DNA of 64,000 bases from Amylibacter sp. SFDW26 (GCF_009184395.1 NZ_WEIC01000004.1:124001-188000), one strand, 5' to 3'. Positions 36,877 through 44,174 are shown, counted from the stretch's first letter. Made by a program: numbers and translations. The notes: generated by a model from the letters alone, not told the origin.

Positions 36877-37782
36877 TCATTCTGTTGTGATTGCTGGGAT
36901 AGATTTTAAGTATTTAGCAATTGCCGATAAATCCTGGTCTGACAGTCGAGATGTATTGTCTATGACAGCAACCATGGATCCGCCTACGCTATCGAAGTCA
37001 GGCGTGAACCCAGTTTTTAGATAATTCACGATTTCACCTTCTGACCATGATCCTATACCTGTGTCATGCGGGGTGATGTTTGGTATTTTCCCGTCACCAT
37101 CAGGATTAGGGCCACCTGCCAGCCAGTAATCTGTTTGTAGGCCGCCAATCATATTGCGCGGTGTATGGCATTCTGAGCAATGCCCAGCACCCTCAACCAG
37201 ATATTGCCCGCGTTGGATTTGTGGATCATTTGATGCTGCGATTACGGGCGTGTCATTCAGGTATAATTGTTTCCACAACCCAAGCCCGCGGCGGATATTG
37301 AATGGGAAAGAGGTTTGATGTGGTTGATTTGGTTCTTCGGATTTTGGCAGTGTTTGCATGTAGGCATAGAGATCGACAGCGTCAGTTGTCGTCATGCGGG
37401 CATAGGATGTAAATGGAAAGGCAGGGTAATAATGCTGCCCTTTTGGTGAGACGCCTTTTTTCAATGCATTGATGAACTCATAAACGGTCCAATCGCCGAT
37501 ACCGTGAATGTTGGATGGGCTGATGTTGGGGGCTATGAATGTGCCAAAATCAGTTCTGAAGTGCTGCCCTCCTGATAAAACATTTTTTGTTTCACCCTTT
37601 GCATCAGGTGCTGCGTGGCATGATGCGCAACCGCTTTGATAATACACATGTTCGCCATTTGCGATATCGCCTGATTGCGTGGGGATGCTAGTTGCGGGCA
37701 GATAAGAGGGGGCAGATATAAACCAGCCCATACCGCCTGCGACGATGCCTAGTAGAACCACACCTTTTAATGCTTTACGCAT
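36877..37782 (-). CDS. Diheme c-type cytochrome
   Basis: The 301-residue protein has an N-terminal signal anchor (residues 5-22) and two class I cytochrome c domains. Haem motifs are CASCH (about residue 52) and CSECH (about 203), with candidate axial methionines in YARMTTTD and GSMVAV. The text PNISPSNIHGIGDWTVYEFINALKKGVSPKGQHYYPAFPFTSY is the pattern of cytochrome subunits of membrane alcohol/aldehyde dehydrogenases. No dehydrogenase partner is adjacent. It lies 168 bp upstream of the DUF4142 start on the same strand. Confidence 0.9.
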   Translation of the reverse strand: MRKALKGVVLLGIVAGGMGWFISAPSYLPATSIPTQSGDIANGEHVYYQSGCASCHAAPDAKGETKNVLSGGQHFRTDFGTFIAPNISPSNIHGIGDWTVYEFINALKKGVSPKGQHYYPAFPFTSYARMTTTDAVDLYAYMQTLPKSEEPNQPHQTSFPFNIRRGLGLWKQLYLNDTPVIAASNDPQIQRGQYLVEGAGHCSECHTPRNMIGGLQTDYWLAGGPNPDGDGKIPNITPHDTGIGSWSEGEIVNYLKTGFTPDFDSVGGSMVAVIDNTSRLSDQDLSAIAKYLKSIPAITTE

Positions 37783-37849
37783 ACGATCAACCTATCCATG
37801 TTTCAGGAATAGCGTGGCGGAAATTTAATGTAAAATCAAGTGGGTAGGG

Positions 37850-38038
37850 TTAACCCAAGCGTACGACACGGCGTTTTTGTGGAACCAGTGAAAACCGCAA
37901 GTCTGTGTTTTCTAAAGCTTCCATAACGGCCTCTGGACGTTGGACTAATGAGCGCAACAACTTTGTTGATCTGTCTTTTGCAAAGGCTGTGTCTTTTACA
38001 GGGACCATGTGTTTCGCTTCCAATTTGAACGGTTTCAT
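37850..38038 (-). CDS. Small basic hypothetical protein
   Basis: A 62-residue protein (MKPFKLEAKHMVPVKDTAFA...) with a good ribosome site (TGGAGTAAATT before ATG 38038). It is rich in Lys and Arg, has a Leu-rich helix (STKLLRSLVQRPEAVMEALE), and ends in RRVVRLG. There is no signal peptide. No family recognised. It stands alone between the diheme cytochrome and a secreted hypothetical protein. Confidence 0.55.
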   Translation of the reverse strand: MKPFKLEAKHMVPVKDTAFAKDRSTKLLRSLVQRPEAVMEALENTDLRFSLVPQKRRVVRLG

Positions 38039-38206
38039 AATTTACTCCATTTACTAGTTACTGTTTCCAATTTGGCAACAAAACATGTGCTGGAAAGGTC
38101 CGAAATGTGGCAATTTTGGGGTAATTTAACGAAATATTAAGGCGCGTATTTGGTGCATGAAATACAATGTGTCATGTAAAGGTATTCAATATCAGTATGT
38201 TATGGA

Positions 38207-38503
38207 TTATTTGTTGGCTCTAGACCGTTTGTAATGTAATGCGTTTTCAAAGCCATGGTTTATGTAGCCACCGCCAGATTTCACTTCGAACGGGGACTTT
38301 GAGACGCGTACGTGCACTTCGTATTGGTCATCATCTGAAGCGTCCAAATAAGTGTCCGAATGAGCTGCGTTTACGAAAGAAACATCTTTGATATCAATGA
38401 TTTGATAGGATGGTTTTTGATTAGGTATAGAAATGATAGCAGTTAACGCAAGCGTGGCTGCGCCTGCAATTACGATACCGAGTGTTTTGTTTAAAGCGTG
38501 CAT
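38207..38503 (-). CDS. Small secreted or anchored hypothetical protein
   Basis: A 98-residue protein with an N-terminal hydrophobic helix (TLGIVIAGAATLALTAIISI, about residues 8-27) serving as signal or anchor. The remaining polar domain contains an Asp run (LDASDDDQYEVHVRVSKSPFEVKSGGG). Family not recognised. A 48-bp repeat copy lies 123 bp upstream of its start. Confidence 0.5.
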   Translation of the reverse strand: MHALNKTLGIVIAGAATLALTAIISIPNQKPSYQIIDIKDVSFVNAAHSDTYLDASDDDQYEVHVRVSKSPFEVKSGGGYINHGFENALHYKRSRANK

Positions 38504-38625
38504 GGTGGGAGATCCATATAGCTGTGTTTCAAGTTACCTCTAATATGCGCCTATCACCATTCAGGGGCAATATCAGTACCGCGCAACTTTGTTCACATCG
38601 GCGTGCGCAAACTGTGAAAAACTGT

Positions 38626-38673
38626 GTATGATCCATGTGCACCACGCGTGCACAGGGCGTATGACAATTGTCA
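38626..38673. repeat. 48-bp intergenic repeat, copy 1
   Basis: Matches 39632-39679 at 42 of 48 positions over the full length without gaps. It contains two GTGCAC hexamers five bases apart and ends in the palindrome TATGACAATTGTCATA (38660-38675). It is 123 bp before the start of the 38207-38503 gene and abuts the terminator of the 38712-38993 gene. Confidence 0.75.
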
Positions 38674-38703
38674 TAAAAAAGGCGGGTTCGATATGACCCG
38701 CCT
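38674..38703 (-). terminator. Rho-independent terminator of the His-rich protein gene
   Basis: AGGCGGGT and ACCCGCCT form an 8-bp stem with an 8-base loop. On the minus strand it is followed by six to seven Ts, nine bases after the gene's stop. Confidence 0.88.
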
Positions 38704-38711
38704 GATTGGTA

Positions 38712-38993
38712 TTAGTGTCTAAATCTGCGTTTAAACGTGTTGTGTCTGAAATGACCACGACTATGTTTGAATGATCGGTGGCTGCGTTTATAGGCATGTC
38801 TGTTGTGGCGCTTTTTCTTGAATACGAAATGCGTAACACCGTGATGGCGTTTTGCGTGATAATTCGTGCCACCTTGGGCTGCAAAAATGATCTTTTGCCC
38901 CGTGTGGGTTTTCAAGATGCCAGCCGAGGCTGGTGCGGTGATCGCCATGGCCACTGCGACAGCGGCCATTTGGACTTTATGTCTGTACTTCAT
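38712..38993 (-). CDS. Small secreted histidine/lysine-rich protein
   Basis: A 93-residue protein with signal peptide MKYRHKVQMAAVAVAMAITAPASA and a mature part exceptionally rich in His, Lys, Arg and Phe (for example HFVFKKKRHNRHAYKRSHRS). A strong ribosome site (AAGGAGAG) precedes ATG 38993 and a terminator follows, so it is a complete single-gene unit. Metal or nucleic-acid binding in the periplasm is possible from composition. No family recognised. Confidence 0.65.
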   Translation of the reverse strand: MKYRHKVQMAAVAVAMAITAPASAGILKTHTGQKIIFAAQGGTNYHAKRHHGVTHFVFKKKRHNRHAYKRSHRSFKHSRGHFRHNTFKRRFRH

Positions 38994-39092
38994 CGATACT
39001 CTCCTTACTGGGTTACGGATTGAGTATAGGATGAAGCCAATCAGGCAGATTTCAACAAACAGATAGTCAAATGCATGTGTGTGCGACGTGAC

Positions 39093-39536
39093 TTATGCCA
39101 CGGACAGACAGGCACATGTGGCCAAGTGGCTAACGCGTTGGCTGGTGCTGCCCAGAACCAAACTGCCAACGGCACCCAAGCCGCGACGACCTGTTATGAT
39201 CAGATCGGCACCGCAATCTTCGGCGCAATGCAGGATTTGATCGGCGGTGTTTCCGTGGGTCAAATGCGTTTCAACCTTTTTGCAGCCAGCACTGCCTGCG
39301 ATCTCTTCGCCGTTTTTTAACACGGCTTTTCCCGCTTCATCCATTTCCTCTTGGCGGGGTGAGGCGGCGACGGTTGCATAGCCTGTTGTGGCGCCTACAA
39401 CGACAACTGTTTCGGGTTCGGGGGTGTGCACCAGATGGATTTCCGATTTGTATTTCTTGCCCAAATCACAGGCCACGCGCAGGGCGTTTTCGGATGGGTC
39501 AGAGCCGTCTAGGCCAACGACGATTTTTTTAAACAT
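39093..39536 (-). CDS. Universal stress protein (UspA family)
   Basis: ATG 39536 (MFKKIVVGLDGSDPSENALRVACDLG) follows GGAGACCC; the longer frame to 39659 is not used. The 147-residue protein has the ATP-binding USP motif near its end: ITGRRGLGAVGSLVLGSTSQRVSHLATC (about 113-140). The G-2x-G-9x-G-S/T pattern places it with ATP-binding Usp proteins. An FNR-like box lies 59 bp upstream, so induction under low oxygen is likely. Confidence 0.93.
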   Translation of the reverse strand: MFKKIVVGLDGSDPSENALRVACDLGKKYKSEIHLVHTPEPETVVVVGATTGYATVAASPRQEEMDEAGKAVLKNGEEIAGSAGCKKVETHLTHGNTADQILHCAEDCGADLIITGRRGLGAVGSLVLGSTSQRVSHLATCACLSVA

Positions 39537-39594
39537 ATTGGGTCTCCTATTGATTGCTATGACTATAGGATAGGAGATTGCGCAGATCATTGCT

Positions 39595-39608
39595 TTGATC
39601 TGGGTCAA
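39595..39608. promoter_or_regulatory. FNR/FnrL-like box
   Basis: TTGATCTGGGTCAA matches TTGAT-N4-ATCAA at nine of ten fixed positions. It is upstream of the universal stress protein gene with its centre about 66 bp from the start codon, a position suited to activation. Confidence 0.6.
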
Positions 39609-39631
39609 TAGGATTATCGCTGGAAATCGGC

Positions 39632-39679
39632 GTATGATCGGCGTGCACCACACGTGCACAGGGCGTATGACTTTTGTCA
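39632..39679. repeat. 48-bp intergenic repeat, copy 2
   Basis: Partner of 38626-38673 (six substitutions, no gaps). It begins 96 bp upstream of the universal stress protein start and ends two bases before the stop of the small gene at 39682. The GTGCAC pair and TATGAC...GTCA end are conserved. Confidence 0.75.
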
Positions 39680-39681
39680 GA

Positions 39682-39882
39682 TCACCGAAACACCAAACGC
39701 AACCTGTTTCTGATCCGCACTTCGCCCATATTGGGCTGGTTTAGGAAAGCTTGGACCATGGGCATCAATGGATCGTCAGGATCAAGATGGCCTTCGTCGA
39801 AGAGCATTTGCATCACCAAGTGCCGTGTGCGTTTCGTAATATAGACGGTGTGCATAGCACTGCTGGTTGGAAATATCATCAT
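39682..39882 (-). CDS. Small hypothetical protein
   Basis: A 66-residue frame (MMIFPTSSAMHTVYITKRTRH...) without signal peptide. It has a helical middle (HLVMQMLFDEGHLDPDDPLMPMVQAFL) and a basic end (RIRNRLRLVFR). The nearest purine-rich site (GGGAGC) is rather far from the ATG. No family recognised; coding status is moderate. Confidence 0.4.
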   Translation of the reverse strand: MMIFPTSSAMHTVYITKRTRHLVMQMLFDEGHLDPDDPLMPMVQAFLNQPNMGEVRIRNRLRLVFR

Positions 39883-40251
39883 GGCGTAATTGCCGCTCCC
39901 TTAAATCAAATCATCAAATGAAAACGGCCGTCGGATGATCCGACAGCCGGGGAGTTCGTTAGCCGCTCAAACACGACTGCTATGACCTTTAGGCCGAAAC
40001 CCTGGACATACGTCATAACCTCCCCGACCATTAAATCGAGAAGGTATCATTTCAGCTGACACCAGCTGGTTTGAGAGGGGTAACGACACCCCGAGGCCAA
40101 CAATGCGCTGACCCTATGTGAGAGGATAAGCGAGGTTGGGGGCTAGGGGAAGGGGGAAGTTGTTAATAGGGAATATGAAAGATATCACAGTCTGATGCTG
40201 GCAAATTACCAGTCTGAAATAATGGGGATTCATATGTCCCTTTAGCAAAAG
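39883..40251. other. Gene-free stretch downstream of the reverse transcriptase
   Basis: No frame of useful size. The part 39925-40140 is GC-rich and dense in hairpins (annotated separately as a possible RNA). The part 40141-40251 next to the reverse transcriptase stop is AT-rich and shows nothing clear. Confidence 0.5.
39925..40140 (-). ncRNA. Putative structured RNA of unknown family
   Basis: Several complementary segments nest here. TATGAC (39981-39986) pairs with GTCATA (40012-40017). CGGGGAG (39948-39954) pairs with CTCCCCG (40020-40026) around it. CAGCTG-ACAC-CAGCTG lies near 40053-40068. GGGGT-AACGAC-ACCCC lies at 40077-40092. A terminator-like stem (39925-39949, one mismatch) is followed on the minus strand by TTTT, so minus is the likely sense. 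It lies on the same strand as, and just downstream of, the reverse transcriptase. I could not match it to tmRNA, 6S, RNase P or a known riboswitch. Confidence 0.35.
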
Positions 40252-41802
40252 TTAAATTGCAGAAGCTATAAGAGAATTTATCTCTGAATGTCCTTTCCAT
40301 GCTGTGCGCATTGTGGCTTTTTCTGCGGAAATAAAATACTGAGCTGAATATAGGATTGCTGCGCGTACATATGGGTCTTCATTGTCATATTTTGCTCGTA
40401 TAGCCCTCCTATCGCGCGCTGTACCAAACTTTGCTATAAATATTGCTGCTATCGCACGAGTCGCCGATCCCACCATTGGGCTATTAAACCATGTTGTTAC
40501 ATGGCGAACTGTCCTTGCATCAACACTTTCACAAGGCAAAACACCTGCCATATAGTACATTTTTTGATAATCTAAATGAAAACCATTCTTTCTAATAAGT
40601 TCTTCAATTCGATTTTGTACATCTAGATTTATTTTAGCAAAATGATTCAAATATGAAAAATACAGGCGAGTTAGATGTGGTCTAGAAATTAAACCATTAA
40701 AAGCACGTTCAACGCCATAATCATCTCCTGAAGCTCGTAAATATGGCAAGCAAAAACGGTCGATTTTTTCAGCTTGATCTTCACTCTCATAAACAAAATC
40801 TATTAGGCTTCTTACAGCGAGGAGTTCTATTTCATCGTCTTCATCTAAAGCGGCTTCGACATCATCAGAATTAATCCAATCTCCTTGAAAACCGTATCCA
40901 CCCTCTTCTACGAAATCTTTAATCGAATCTAGCTCATCTCGAGCCGCGTCAAACAATAAATCGACTTCTTTTTGTTCGAAAAGAAGATCTGATGCTTGAG
41001 TGATTTTTGTTTTATCGGGATTTAAGCTCAAACCTACTTTTCTTAAATCTTCAACCATTGAGTTGAGGTATGTCTTCGCTTGAAGTTCATCAGGAAAACC
41101 GACGTAAATGTCATCCACATATCTTGCCGATGCTAAGTTAGCTAAGCTAAAATTTGCGTCAAAATCAGTTAAGTAAAAGTTTCCAAGCACATCTGATGGG
41201 TAGACGCCCTGTATTATCCCTTGAGAACTTTTTTGTCTAAAAATAGATAAAACTTTTTCAAGCAGCCTGACGGCTTCAGTTCTACTTCCACAGCCTTCGA
41301 GAGCATTTATTAAATTATGCTGCGGCAAGGTTTCAAAGAAGTTCGCAACATCGCATTGCAATACAAAAGCGTTGTTACCACATATGCTTTCGATTTGTTC
41401 TTGGAACTGCCCCCAGCATTCGTGTGATGGTTTGAATAACTCTCCATCTTTATCTGAAGGTATGTGGCTAAAAGCAATATTTCTATCAAATTGAGATTCT
41501 ATTTGAGGCAACATGTCTTCTACTAGGCCTTGATATAACAACCTATCTTGAGGCAATAATATACTTCCTGGACGAGTTAGAATCCCCTTTTTGGGGACAC
41601 TTATAGTCATTGGGAGTTGTGGTTCATATGAACCCGATGTTAAAGCTGAACATAGTTGCTGTATTAATTCACCGCCTTTTTCTCGGTATATGACGTCTAG
41701 GTGAGGTGAAAGGATGAAATCTGTACGGCTATCTACTGCAATATTTTTAATTGCTGATGACCATTCAATTTCTTTTACAACAGTTTTGTCCAAGCCAGGC
41801 AT
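40252..41802 (-). CDS. Reverse transcriptase, unknown-group/defence-associated (DRT-like)
   Basis: From ATG 41802 (site GGAAG) this is a 516-residue protein. RT motifs are in order: a fingers region with RPGSILLPQDRLLYQGL (about 78-94), motif A LQCDVANFFETLP (catalytic D151), motif B GIIQGVYPSDVLGN (about 195-208), motif C ARYVDDIYVG (YVDD at 228-231) and motif D LSLNPDKTKI. After about residue 280 follows a 230-residue acidic then helical, HEAT-like region ending GSATRAIAAIFIAKFGTARDRR. No maturase or HNH domain is present, and no intron or retron msr-msd is evident. This resembles the UG/Abi-type RTs used in phage defence. The gene is AT-rich against its neighbours, which suggests transfer. 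Confidence 0.9.
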   Translation of the reverse strand: MPGLDKTVVKEIEWSSAIKNIAVDSRTDFILSPHLDVIYREKGGELIQQLCSALTSGSYEPQLPMTISVPKKGILTRPGSILLPQDRLLYQGLVEDMLPQIESQFDRNIAFSHIPSDKDGELFKPSHECWGQFQEQIESICGNNAFVLQCDVANFFETLPQHNLINALEGCGSRTEAVRLLEKVLSIFRQKSSQGIIQGVYPSDVLGNFYLTDFDANFSLANLASARYVDDIYVGFPDELQAKTYLNSMVEDLRKVGLSLNPDKTKITQASDLLFEQKEVDLLFDAARDELDSIKDFVEEGGYGFQGDWINSDDVEAALDEDDEIELLAVRSLIDFVYESEDQAEKIDRFCLPYLRASGDDYGVERAFNGLISRPHLTRLYFSYLNHFAKINLDVQNRIEELIRKNGFHLDYQKMYYMAGVLPCESVDARTVRHVTTWFNSPMVGSATRAIAAIFIAKFGTARDRRAIRAKYDNEDPYVRAAILYSAQYFISAEKATMRTAWKGHSEINSLIASAI

Positions 41803-41807
41803 AAGTA

Positions 41808-41838
41808 CTTCCAAATATAAATAAAATATATTTGGAAG
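41808..41838 (-). promoter_or_regulatory. Inverted repeat covering the reverse transcriptase ribosome-binding site
   Basis: CTTCCAAATATA (41808-41819) and TATATTTGGAAG (41827-41838) are perfect reverse complements with a 7-base loop. In the mRNA sense the downstream arm ends in GGAAG, the ribosome site, five bases before ATG 41802. A folded hairpin would hide that site. Confidence 0.7.
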
Positions 41839-41910
41839 CTAATCGTCTATCTTTGTTATTGCAATATTTAGCTTATAGAAACGCTGGTTTAGACTAGTGT
41901 GTCCATGAAC

Positions 41911-43566
41911 TTACCGAGTAAACTTCTTATATTTCACCCGTGTTGGCTCCAATGCGTCTGGCCCCAGTCTACGTTTCTTGTCTTCTTCGTAGTCTTCAAA
42001 GTTGCCTTCGAACCATTCGACGTGGCTGTTGCCCTCGAACGCCAGCATGTGGGTACATATGCGGTCTAGGAAAAAGCGGTCGTGGGAAATGACCACGGCG
42101 CAGCCTGCGAAGTCGCTGATGGCGGCCTCTAATGCGCTGAGTGTTTCGACGTCCAGATCGTTTGTTGGCTCGTCGAGCAGCAATACGTTTCCGCCGTCTT
42201 TCAGCAATTTCGCCATGTGGACACGGTTGCGTTCACCGCCTGACAACAGGCCAAGTGGTTTTTGTTGATCGCCGCCTTTGAAGTTGAACGACGAGCAATA
42301 GGCGCGGCTGTTCATTTCGGCGTCGCCTAACATGATGATGTCTTGGCCACCGCTGATTTCATCCCATACGGTTTTTTTGTCGTCCAGCGCATCGCGGGAT
42401 TGGTCGACGTAGGAGAGTTTGACTGTATCGCCCAGCTCGATTGTGCCGCTGTCAGGGGTTTCTTGGCCTGTGAGCATGCGGAAGAGGGTGGATTTACCCG
42501 CGCCGTTGGGGCCGATGACGCCGACGATACCGCCCGGTGGGAGGGAGAAGGACAGGTTGTCGATCAAAAGGTTATCGCCGTAAGCTTTGGAAATGCCGTT
42601 CACATCGATCGCTTTGTTGCCCAGACGAGGGCCGTTCGGGATGATGATCTGGGCTTTGCCGATTTTATCGAGTTCGGATTGGCCTGCCAGTTCGTTATAG
42701 GCGTTGATACGCGCCTTTTGTTTGGCTTGGCGGGCTTTTTGACCACGGCGCATCCATTCCAATTCGCGTGCGAGTGTTTTGGATTTGGATTTGTCTTCGC
42801 GGGCTTCTTGTTCCATGCGTTTGGCTTTTTGTTCCAGCCATGCAGAGTAGTTGCCTTCGTATGGGATGCCGCGACCGCGGTCGAGTTCAAGAATCCATGA
42901 TGTGATGCTATCAAGGAAGTAGCGGTCGTGGGTGACGATCAGGCAGGTGCCTTTGTAATCGATCAGGTGGTTTTGCAGCCATGCGATTGTTTCAGCGTCA
43001 AGGTGGTTGGTCGGCTCGTCGAGGAGCAGCATGTCTGGTTTTTCTAAGAGCAGTTTACACAGGGCAACGCGGCGGCGTTCACCGCCTGAAAGGGTTGCTG
43101 TGTCTGCGTCATCTGCGGGGCAACGTAGGGCTTCCATCGCGATGTCGATGGATGCGTCTAGGTTCCACAGGTCGTCTGCATCGATTTCATCTTGAAGTTT
43201 GGCCATTTCATCGGCGGTTTCTTCGGAGTAGTTCATCGCCAATTCGTTGTATTTGTCGAGGATGGCTTTTTTCTCGGCCACGGCCAGCATGACGTTATCG
43301 CGTACGTTTAAGCTGTCGTCCAATTCAGGTTCTTGGGACAGGTAGCCGATTGTAGCCCCTTTGGCGGCCCATGCTTCACCGCTGAAGTCTTTGTCTTGGC
43401 CTGACATGATGCGCATGAGGGTGGATTTACCTGTGCCGTTCACACCGACAACGCCGATTTTTACGCCTGGGAGGAAGGACAGATGGATGTTCTCAAAGCA
43501 TTTCTTGCCACCTGGGTAAGTTTTGGAAACGCCTTCCATGTGGTATACGTATTGATAAGATGCCAT
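41911..43566 (-). CDS. ettA: Energy-dependent translational throttle protein
   Basis: The 551-residue ABC-F protein has two ATPase domains: Walker A GVNGTGKST (about residue 39) with LSGGERRRV and LLLDEPTNHLD, and GPNGAGKST (about 353) with LSGGERNRVH and LLLDEPTNDLD. The charged linker and EttA-type start YQYVYHMEGVSKTYPGGKK identify the subfamily. It binds the ribosomal E site and gates elongation by ADP/ATP ratio. High GC and regular codon use fit a well-expressed core gene. Confidence 0.95.
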   Translation of the reverse strand: MASYQYVYHMEGVSKTYPGGKKCFENIHLSFLPGVKIGVVGVNGTGKSTLMRIMSGQDKDFSGEAWAAKGATIGYLSQEPELDDSLNVRDNVMLAVAEKKAILDKYNELAMNYSEETADEMAKLQDEIDADDLWNLDASIDIAMEALRCPADDADTATLSGGERRRVALCKLLLEKPDMLLLDEPTNHLDAETIAWLQNHLIDYKGTCLIVTHDRYFLDSITSWILELDRGRGIPYEGNYSAWLEQKAKRMEQEAREDKSKSKTLARELEWMRRGQKARQAKQKARINAYNELAGQSELDKIGKAQIIIPNGPRLGNKAIDVNGISKAYGDNLLIDNLSFSLPPGGIVGVIGPNGAGKSTLFRMLTGQETPDSGTIELGDTVKLSYVDQSRDALDDKKTVWDEISGGQDIIMLGDAEMNSRAYCSSFNFKGGDQQKPLGLLSGGERNRVHMAKLLKDGGNVLLLDEPTNDLDVETLSALEAAISDFAGCAVVISHDRFFLDRICTHMLAFEGNSHVEWFEGNFEDYEEDKKRRLGPDALEPTRVKYKKFTR

Positions 43567-43710
43567 TTTGAGAGCCCTTTTGTGCGAATTTTCTATGGGT
43601 TGTTGTATTTTTTAATGGTGTGATGTGCAAACGGGAAATCGCATTGTATTGCGGAAAAATCTGGTGTTTTAAGGGGGAAATCCGAAATATCTGGATAAAG
43701 GTGATTTGAT

Positions 43711-43833
43711 ATGAAGATAAGCTCTTTGATTTTGGTTGTTGTGTTGGCTGGCTGTGCATCATCGGCTGGTGTGACGCAGACGAGTACGTTGGATGCGTTT
43801 CCATCCAATGAAGAATTCTTTTTGGACGAATGA
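43711..43833 (+). CDS. Small lipoprotein (40 residues)
   Basis: The frame MKISSLILVVVLAGCASSAG begins a lipoprotein signal with lipobox LAGC (Cys at residue 15). After lipidation, 26 residues remain (ending in the acidic NEEFFLDE). An AAGGTG site precedes the ATG. Such tiny lipoproteins are common in Rhodobacterales and their function is unknown. It is followed 108 bp later by another tiny lipoprotein gene. Confidence 0.6.
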   Translation: MKISSLILVVVLAGCASSAGVTQTSTLDAFPSNEEFFLDE

Positions 43834-43940
43834 TAAACTTTTCATAACGGGTATTTGAAGTTTTGCTATGGCTTGTTGATTCATCATTTTTGGAAAGCTC
43901 TATTAGGGTCTGGGGGCAGATATTTAATAGGAGACTGGAA

Positions 43941-44069
43941 ATGATTGATTACGCAATGAGCATGGCAAACGGCAAAGTAGGCACGGTTGCAAAATGTTTG
44001 GTGGTTCTGGGTTTGGTTGCTGCTTGTGGTGACGTGGGCGGCGGTGATTTCATCAACGCAGGTAGCTAA
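43941..44069 (+). CDS. Small lipoprotein-like protein (42 residues)
   Basis: ATG 43941 follows GGAGACTG. The 42-residue product MIDYAMSMANGKVGTVAKCL continues into VVLGLVAACGDVGGGD, giving a lipobox-like VAAC (Cys about residue 29) and leaving a tail of about 14 residues. A strong terminator sits eight bases past the stop, which supports a real transcript. A frame extending to 43863 is less likely. Confidence 0.5.
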   Translation: MIDYAMSMANGKVGTVAKCLVVLGLVAACGDVGGGDFINAGS

Positions 44070-44076
44070 TCACGAA

Positions 44077-44101
44077 GGGGGCTTTTAGCCCCCGTTTTTT
44101 T
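44077..44101 (+). terminator. Rho-independent terminator
   Basis: GGGGGC-TTTTA-GCCCCC followed by G and at least seven Ts, directly after the 42-residue lipoprotein gene. Confidence 0.9.
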
Positions 44102-44174
44102 ATTATAATAACCGATATAACCTACAGACCTAGCCCAATGCCAATCTGTGGTTTTTTCATGTAAGGATATATCG

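Noticed and set aside
39925-40140. Structured block as tmRNA, 6S RNA, RNase P RNA or a riboswitch
   Set aside because: I found none of their hallmark sequences (tag frame with T-loop GGTTCGAATCC, RNase P GAGGAAAGTCC, TPP/FMN/cobalamin boxes). A 6S-like long rod pairing of both ends was not apparent either, though a covariance search could still show one.
40252-41840. Retron or group II intron
   Set aside because: The RT has no maturase domain and the 100 bases upstream are too short and too simple for an msr-msd or intron RNA. No intron boundary motifs were seen.
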